From Trebouxia sp. TZW2008 (Eukaryota > Chlorophyta > Trebouxiophyceae > Trebouxiales > Trebouxiaceae): a DNA stretch of 64,000 nucleotides. The notes beneath the pieces were generated by a model. It was given only the letters and a program-made list of their open reading frames with translations, made no database searches and was not told where the DNA came from. A program made the translations under genes and the position numbers. Shown here piece by piece: positions 57,263 through 64,000 of the stretch. Every line of letters starts with the position of its first letter. The stretch's first letter is position 1. Location of the stretch: positions 269,909 through 333,908 of the forward strand of contig BDIU01000023.1 in assembly GCA_002118135.1 (NCBI GenBank), given 5' to 3'.

Positions 57263-58480
57263 CTTTTGCGCTTCAGATTAGTTAGGTCTCTGCTATGTAA
57301 TTTCTGCCAAGACTCAGCTTGCATGTATAGACATGTACAATGGTGCGGCAGGTAATGTGATCGACCTGTCAAACATGGCTTTGAAGCTGCAACGGCATGA
57401 CACGGGTGTCTTCTTTCTAGTGCGCCATGAACTACATTAGGCCAATAGCAACTAGCAGCTCAGGCTACAGAAAAGTGTGTTTGTACAACATTTGCAGCTG
57501 TGTGCTCTAGATGCCACTTCACAGTTTTGTTTAACAAACATCATCGATACACGGGGGAATAAATGTATGATAGATGAAGGCAGCACTAGGCCAACAGCCT
57601 ACAACATTATGCCTCATTATCCCTTGAACGTCCCTTCGGGAACTTGAGAAGCACCAGTTGTCATCAATTGATGCAAGCCCATATGGGATGTTGTTCAATT
57701 GACAGTCAACAAGCATGCATGTTTGAGGCCTGCAAACATATACAACCGAGTGTCATTGTGTCTGTGCCTGTGCCTGCATGCTTATGGCAGCAACTGGGCC
57801 AAGGCCTTTTCTTATTGCCATTTGACTAACGTTTGATTTCAAAGCTACACGCCTTTTAAAATTTCATGAGACATATCGCTGCGACACAATTCATATGCAT
57901 CAGCTTCGGCATTGTTTTATGTCTTCTTGCCCACACATACTTTTAGAAGCTTTGCCATTTGCTGCCGATACCTTTTATGTTGCTGCCCCTCGTTCCCCTG
58001 CGAGAAGGGGCCAAAGAAGCAACGCCACATTCTCCTTGGCGCCACCACATGCACCTGCCCCGGGGCGGCCCCAGACTCCTGCTGCAACGCAGGTTTTGGC
58101 ATGGCAGGCAGGCCAAAGCCCATCCGCAAATCAGTGGCTGTAGACCCCACGATAGTACTTCAGCAGGCTGGGGTTACCTTTTTGCCAGAGGCCCCGAGCA
58201 ACGTTGCTGCCTCAATTGTAGATGCTGCTGGGTCTACTTCAATGGCTGTTGATTCCAATGCTAACGCTTGAGGTTGCTTTCCGGTTATTTCTTGACAACA
58301 CAAACTGTTTTTGCTTATCGCGTTTTGTTTTTGTTGTTGCTCATGACTAACAATGATACAATCACACAACTCAGTTGATCAATCATGATTGAATAAGAGT
58401 TTGCCACTTGTGGCACATGCGATTAGACTTGTTGTCTAGCTGAAGCATGTAAAAATCCTGCTCTGGATGGTCTCTGGATA
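57263..58480. other. 3' flank of HECT gene, no confident gene
   Basis: Mostly short frames. One stretch, 58105-58271, reads GRPKPIRKSVAVDPTIVLQQ then an Ala/Ser-rich end with TGA after a plausible CAG acceptor. It could be a last exon of a small gene, but no companion exons were found. Confidence 0.35.
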
Positions 58481-58619
58481 TACGGTGTGACGGTGCTCAA
58501 GATCGTATATACGCCACGTGCCGTAATAAAATCCAAATTAAATGGCGGGCGCCAACTGAACTCCGACACCAGAGCTCGCAGTGTGCAGCAGAAATTCTTT
58601 TTTGTTTTTGAATTTTTAT

Positions 58620-59600
58620 TAGGCCTTGTACAGGCTGTAAAATCCCTCAATTTGCCAGCGAAAGGCTTGGGGGTCAAGATCTCTTACAAGATTGATGGGC
58701 AGCTCAGAGAATGCAAAAATCCCACTCACAACGAGATAGTGTGGATCTTGATGTACGCTGATGACATCTGTCTCATAGCTGATAACGCTGACAATCTGAG
58801 GCAAGCAATCGCTGCCATGGATGCTGCATTCCTAACGTATGGCTTGACGGTCAGTACACAAAAGACCAAAGTGCTGATTGTTGGCAAGGAAGCTGGGGCG
58901 CATGCTGCCAACCTCAAAATACCCATTCGTGGGGCTGAGCTGGAAGTAGTCACTGACTTTCAGTACTTGGGGAGCACTTTCAGTGCTGACAACACAGTAG
59001 ACAAGGAGGTCAATAACAGGATTGCTAAGGCTGGCTATGCGTGGCACACTTTGAAGGTGGCAAAAGTCTGGTCAAATGTCAAACTGTCTTTGAACCACTA
59101 AAATCCAGTTCTTCACGTGCATTGTTCTGTCCATCTTGCTGTATGCTTGTGAAACATGGTCAATCTCCCACAATCATGTCAGCCGTCTCAGGGGGTTTCA
59201 AATGAGGTGCCTAGCCCAAATCTGCGGTGTGAAGCGCTCTGCTCTGAATCATGTCACCAATGAGAGTTTGCTCAATAGATGTCAAACGGTATGCATTGAC
59301 AAGGAGATTCAGTATAGGCAGTCACGGTGGCTAGGCCATGTGGGGCGCATGCAGGATGACAGACTCCCCAAACGTCTTTTGTTATCTCAAATCCCTAGTC
59401 AGAGGTCTGTTGGTCGCCCCCGTTCGATGTGGAACGACATAGCTCGCAGTGACTTGGCTTCCATTCATGAGAACAGGTGGTATAGCAAATGCCAAGATAG
59501 GGCTGGATGGAGGATATAGGCATCTAGCAGTATTCTTGCTGCCGTACGCACCTAGCTTGCTAGAACGCGTATTATTATTATTATTAACAACCATTGACAC
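58620..59600 (+). mobile_element. Non-LTR retrotransposon fragment (LINE reverse transcriptase)
   Basis: It encodes the reverse-transcriptase palm with the catalytic LMYADDICLIADNADNL motif, then LTVSTQKTKVLIVGK, FQYLGSTFSADN and KEVNNRIAKAGYAWHTL. After a frameshift around 59100 comes the C-terminal LLYACETWSISHNH and RWLGHVGRMQDDRLPKR segment typical of LINE 3' ends. It is 5'-truncated, with RT similarity starting near 58620. It ends at an (ATT)n run near 59572-59597. Dead copy. Confidence 0.88.
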
Positions 59601-59737
59601 CTGCTGAACAGAGTTAGCTGCCTACACAAGCATGTACAACTCCGTATAGCTGATGCAGGACACAAACATCAGTGTTCTCAAGTCAGTGTTGCAGTACTCA
59701 GATTGAGCCTCAGGATTGTCACCACACAGATTGTCTC

Positions 59738-62700
59738 CTAGGCTACTTCCAATGCACTCAACACCCTCATAGCAGTGTCGATCATAGTTTGAGGTGCTAT
59801 AGGAAGTTCAGACAAATACTGAATCCGCAGTGCAAGAGGCTCTGTCCGCATGTGCAGAAGCCATGCAAAAGACAACAACAATGATGCAAGGTCATCCAAT
59901 GTCCCATATGGTTCCCCTGCTTGCCAAAGAGGAGACCTAAAATTGTCTGTCCCGACTCTGGAACACAGAGTTGCCTCTGAGCTGCTGCTCAAGCAGCTGA
60001 CATCAAAGTCATTCAAGAAAACATCGTCATTGATGAGCAGCATGTTGTCTGGCTTGATGTCTCGGTGTAACACTCCTGCTGCATGCAAGCCAGTCACTGC
60101 CTGCAACATCCACATAAAGGGCATTGCAAGTCTGCCTGTCTCACAAGTTCTAATACATGCACAAGGCAGTCAGATTGGATAGCCAAATCAACAGCAGCCT
60201 GTCAGAGCAGTACAATGATGCACATAGGTCCAGAATACCTCCGCAAAGACAATGTCAAAGCCAGGTCAGAGCAATCGACGATACAAAATGGCACAGATCT
60301 GATGCATGGGCCAAGCAGGTATACCTGAAACGTGCATTGCCAGTAGTGAGGAAGCATGCTATGTGGACACGTGGACAGCCTGCTGCCAAGTTGCAACTTC
60401 AAGAATGAGAGGTTGGGACCAGCTCCCTCCACAGTTCCATATGCATCCAGGTCGCTCCTGATGATAAATGGCACTGTTGCGTCCACCCTTCTGTGAATCA
60501 TGAGCTCATTCCTGACCAGCTGGGAGCGTGCAATCTGTGGAGGAAATGACGTGAAAAAATGAGCACAATCTTGACGTCACCATGGATGGTCCTTGCGAGC
60601 GTGCAACAGTGCAAAAGGTATGCAACAAACGATGATCAGCTGAGCATGTACACAAGGCACAGACACGTGACTCTGATTGCATTGTGCAGGTACACTGTAC
60701 CTTGTAAACAGCATTCTCCCTTCCAAGCTGCACCACCAGTGACTTGTGCCCATGAGCCAGAATATGAACTTGTGAGATGTCTAATGTCTGCTGATCATGA
60801 AGCCGGAGCTGAGGTTGGACCACAGGCACTGATTGCAGATGACATAAGGTGGCCACATATTGCACAAGCATATGGAAGCCAGGTGTAGGCGACGTGCTGC
60901 CTGCCATTAGAAGCAAGTCAGTCAAGCTGACAGCTTCTGAAGCTGAAATGTGTTTCAGCATGTCATCAAGGTCCTGGCATAGGACGCCCTCAGGCTGCAA
61001 GTCTTTGCCTGGAATTGGCGGGCAGACTGAGCATGACATCAGACGATGTGTCCCACAACCAGCAACCCATTGATAGTCAAACTTGGCGATCCAGCAGCAC
61101 TCAATACGGACAATGAATGGACAGAAAAACACTTGATCCTGCCCAGGTCTCAGAAACTTGCTCCTCATGACCTTGTGCAACTGCAAACCACAATTTGATG
61201 TGATCTTTGACTGTCTGTCAGCGACAACAATGCTGACACTGGTAGTTGGAGCACTGCAGCGCTTTCAATATCACAAACTCAGGCCTAACAGCCTGAAGTA
61301 TCTTCCAGGTCATGCACATGCAAACAGCAATATAGCAGAGAACGCGTGTCGTAACCTGAGGCGGCTTACCTTGCCAAAGGCATCCTTGTTACTGTGAATG
61401 CCAACAGGGTCAACAAGAGGATTAGATGATACATTTCTAGCTTTTGCCTCTCCAGGGTGACTTTCGACGCCATTGATGAAGCACCGCAGATCTGGTCGAG
61501 CTGTGTCTGCCAAGGCATGATCTTCCGATAGGAATGTAACTTCAGTCTGACCTATGGCAGCCGCCTGGGTATGCAGACACAACACCTCAGGCAAACACTG
61601 GTTGCCACATTGCTCTTTCCATGGAGCAGTGTCTTGTCACATTCAGACAGGCGGAGGGCACAGGCATCCATTACTGCTTTGCCCATTAGCACGCACCAGC
61701 AGACACGTACCCAGTCAGACAAAGCTTGACAGTTGACCATGCAATGGAGGATGCACAGTGCTTCTACTGTGTCAGGTGAACTGTGCGGGCAAAAGACACA
61801 GGAAAAGCAACTGGCACCTGGAAAATCTGCAGCATGTGAGGGTAATATACTCTCCAGATCTGCTTGACCTTTGCTTCGCGACTTTTTCATTGCAACAATA
61901 GGCTTTGCGTCCTGGGTTTGGCCTTGATGAAGCAGAAAAAGGTAGCGAAGTGCAGCTAAGAGGGGCTGTTTAGGCTGCAGCAGTTTGTCAATATGACAGG
62001 TCTGGCAGGCTGTCTTGCCCACCACCACCTCTTGTTCCCACATCATCCCTTCTGCAACACACCTGGCCTGTTGTGCTATGGACATCAGTCATTAGCTCTC
62101 TTGTGACATGCAGGCAATGCAGTTCCGTGATGTATGCTGAAATCTGGCAGTGAAATGCATGCAGGGTCTGACTTTGCAGGGTCCGACTGTGACATGGTTA
62201 GACAGAGTATGCTCACGAAGCTTCAGTAAGGCAGAGCATGTGACTCAAACACTGGACAGCCGCTTGGTGCAACACATCACCATCAGCCAGTGGAAGTGGG
62301 GTCTCTGTGAAGCCTGTCTTGTGCCTCTTCACAGCCTGTTGCTCCAGTTGCGACAGTCTATACTCTATCGCGGGGTCCACTGCACAGCAAAACAATGGTC
62401 AGCATCCACAGCTTTGCATTTGCTGGGAGATATTGGACAGCTGTGGATTCCAGTGTGGTCGCAAAGGCCTTGGAAAATCTGGAAGTAAATTTAGGCACAC
62501 CTTGCCAAGCTAGTGGGTGTTGTGGTTTATGGTGGCAACAGTGCTCTCTCACCTACTGATGCATCATGAATGCTATCTCATGCTGTATGACCACATCCTG
62601 TGCTTTGTGACCATGCAGGCAAGCTCAGTATGTCCTGTATGTCAGCTTTACACTAACATCTGTGGCCAGTTGCTGGCTGCAATGCAGATTGCTGTCATGC

Positions 62701-63137
62701 TGGCTCAAGCAAAAAACTGTGCTGGTATGCGTTGTCATGAGCCAGTTGCTGATCGGTACTTTCTGACTAGTATGCAAGTGCAGACAGATAGACAGGATAA
62801 GCTGAAGAAGGAATCGACAAGATTGCAAAGCACTTTCATCTGCGCAAGTCAAAGGATGACGCGTGCCGTCTTGCTCAACACCACTCACAGCAACATCTGT
62901 GAGGACTGCAGCATCAGTAGGCCCACCTGACACTGGCTGCTTGATGACATAATCTCCTTCAGGCAAGTCTTGTGAATGGTGTGCAGTCACATCAAAGCCT
63001 TCAGCATCTTGAATCCTGCCACCCTTGCAGGCCTTGTCTAGCTGCTCCAGCAGATCCACAATTGTTGTATTACCTCGGACCCTGACGAGCACCTCATCCT
63101 CAAGCTTCAGAGACACAGGTCCCAAAGTTTTCGCCAT
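59738..63137 (-). CDS. Crinkler-like composite protein: small header, PD-(D/E)XK-like segment, protein kinase
   Basis: Proposed exons 63137-62927, 62379-62281, 62051-61818, 61673-61609, 61564-61370, 61180-60701, 60534-60325, 60198-60145 and 60100-59738 give about 636 aa with closing phases; exons 2-3 are the least certain. The N-terminal ~70 residues (VSLKLEDEVLVRVRGNTTIV...LPEGDYVIKQ) look like a small beta-grasp-type header. TARPDLRCFINGVESH followed by PGEAKA fits a PD...ExK nuclease core. The kinase part has NAVYK (candidate ATP-binding Lys), NELMIHRRVD (helix C), GVLHRDIKPDNML with catalytic Asp, and NDFDV in place of DFG. This order of header, nuclease and kinase recalls the CR (Crinkler) class known from algae and other eukaryotes. 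Domain calls are by motif only. The 44-bp intron at 60144-60101 is unusually short. Confidence 0.65.
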
Positions 63138-64000
63138 GCCTGTGCAAATTGCTATTGCTTTAGACTAGTTGTGCTCAGGAGCGTAAGGAAATGTCTCTGA
63201 GGTTGCTGTCAGCCAGCACATTGCATCTACAGTGCAGGTCGACTGTCAATACTTGGCTGCACACATTGGATTACAGCAAGGATGCAACACGAGCTGAAAT
63301 GTACGACCACTGCCACACAGTGCAGCAGCCATCCTGTTGCAAAGTAGCAGAAACATGAAGATGCTGTGCAATAGTCACTTGCACTGAGACGCCCACAACT
63401 GGGGCAGCTGTGATTTCATACCTTTGCTCAGTGGCTGACTACTACATAGAGTCCTTGCTTCAGCGTGCTGTAAGTTCCGGCCTGGCAAGGCACCCACCAA
63501 AGACCTGCCTGAGGGCCAGTAAACACTGCACTGTCACTGCAGTCATAAATGCAGCAAACTGTGTTATCCCGTAGCAGCGAAGCATACCATGCAGCAGGGC
63601 TGCTGACACTCTGTATTACAGCTCTGCGAAGTGAGGTCACAAACTATCCTGCACAACAACCTGTGAGCACACAGTCCTCAGTCGCTGCAGCAAGCAGTTA
63701 CAAGGCTGATCACGTCTGCTTCCGCCAACCTTGAAGTGCAACAGCACGCAGCCTGGTCTGGGTTTCTTGCAGAGCTTTCAAGATCACCCACGAGGGGAGT
63801 GGCAATGAACGTAGCGGAACAGTACCCGAAGCGTTCCTGAGGGCCGATACAAGTAGAGCCGTGAGAACGAAGTAGAGCGCCGTTGCTGAGCAAGATACGG
63901 TTGCTGGAGCTACTACATGTCCGTTCTCCCCCCCGGGGCAATCAATCCTGAAGCGCAACTGCCCAAGCTGGGCTTGCTGCTGCTAGACATCAAACCTCAT
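63138..64000. other. Window end, possible exons of a minus-strand gene
   Basis: On the minus strand two open stretches (about 63955-63730, CPGGENGHVVAPATVSC..., ending LRAVALQ before a possible donor; and 63640-63428, RRAVIQSVSSPAAWYASLLR...ending VVVSH) could be exons of a gene entering from beyond 64000. No family recognised and splicing between them does not resolve. Confidence 0.25.

Overview
The window is nuclear DNA from a photosynthetic eukaryote, most likely a chlorophyte green alga and possibly a trebouxiophyte; that lineage call is inference. The protein-coding genes are dense in introns, usually with a TGCAG| acceptor. They include a plastid-type FAD oxidoreductase otherwise seen in plants and cyanobacteria, a plant-style VIRILIZER with the RPxSxHVDDF motif, and a UBE3C/UPL-type HECT ligase. 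GC content is moderate and the DNA is rich in TGCA and GCATGC.

Layout. 22-5231 (-) is an 8-exon lycopene-cyclase-like FAD oxidoreductase. 6191-7487 (-) is a 5-exon thioredoxin-fold protein, divergent from the next gene across about 270 bp. 7757-27603 (+) is a VIRILIZER homologue (m6A writer complex) with about 33 exons. 27604-30240 has no supported gene but holds a minisatellite. About 30247-32689 (-) is a two-RRM RNA-binding protein. 34136-35861 (-) is a NudC/NUDT12-type Nudix hydrolase whose 5' end I could not find. 36046-40549 is a decayed, compact, intron-less virus-like insertion. 42661-43685 (-) is the 3' part of an unrecognised gene. 46591-57262 (+) is a complete 15-exon HECT E3 ligase of about 1069 aa. 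About 58620-59600 (+) is a broken LINE fragment. 59738-63137 (-) is a composite protein with a small N-terminal domain, a PD-(D/E)XK-like segment and a kinase, resembling Crinkler-type (CR) proteins.

Two things stand out. First, the three long genes are full of tandem, diverged copies of exon edges: a splice site plus the adjoining 40-150 bp of exon, repeated one to four times beside the working exon. The clearest is an array with an exact 126-bp period upstream of HECT exon 14. Second, the virus-like insertion carries two copies of a 141-bp element with TG...CA ends, perfect 5-bp target duplications and an exact Pol III B-box string. Each interrupts a viral reading frame that would join seamlessly without it. 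The 109-N assembly gap lies inside one copy, and a 24-bp overlap across the gap suggests that no sequence is missing there. A pair of roughly 190-bp hAT-type MITEs with 8-bp duplications sits in introns of two host genes.

Exon boundaries were set by eye from GT-AG sites, reading phase and remembered family similarity. Phases close for the thioredoxin, HECT and most VIRILIZER exons. They remain open at VIRILIZER exon 4, in the RRM gene around 31455-32028, and at the Nudix 5' end.
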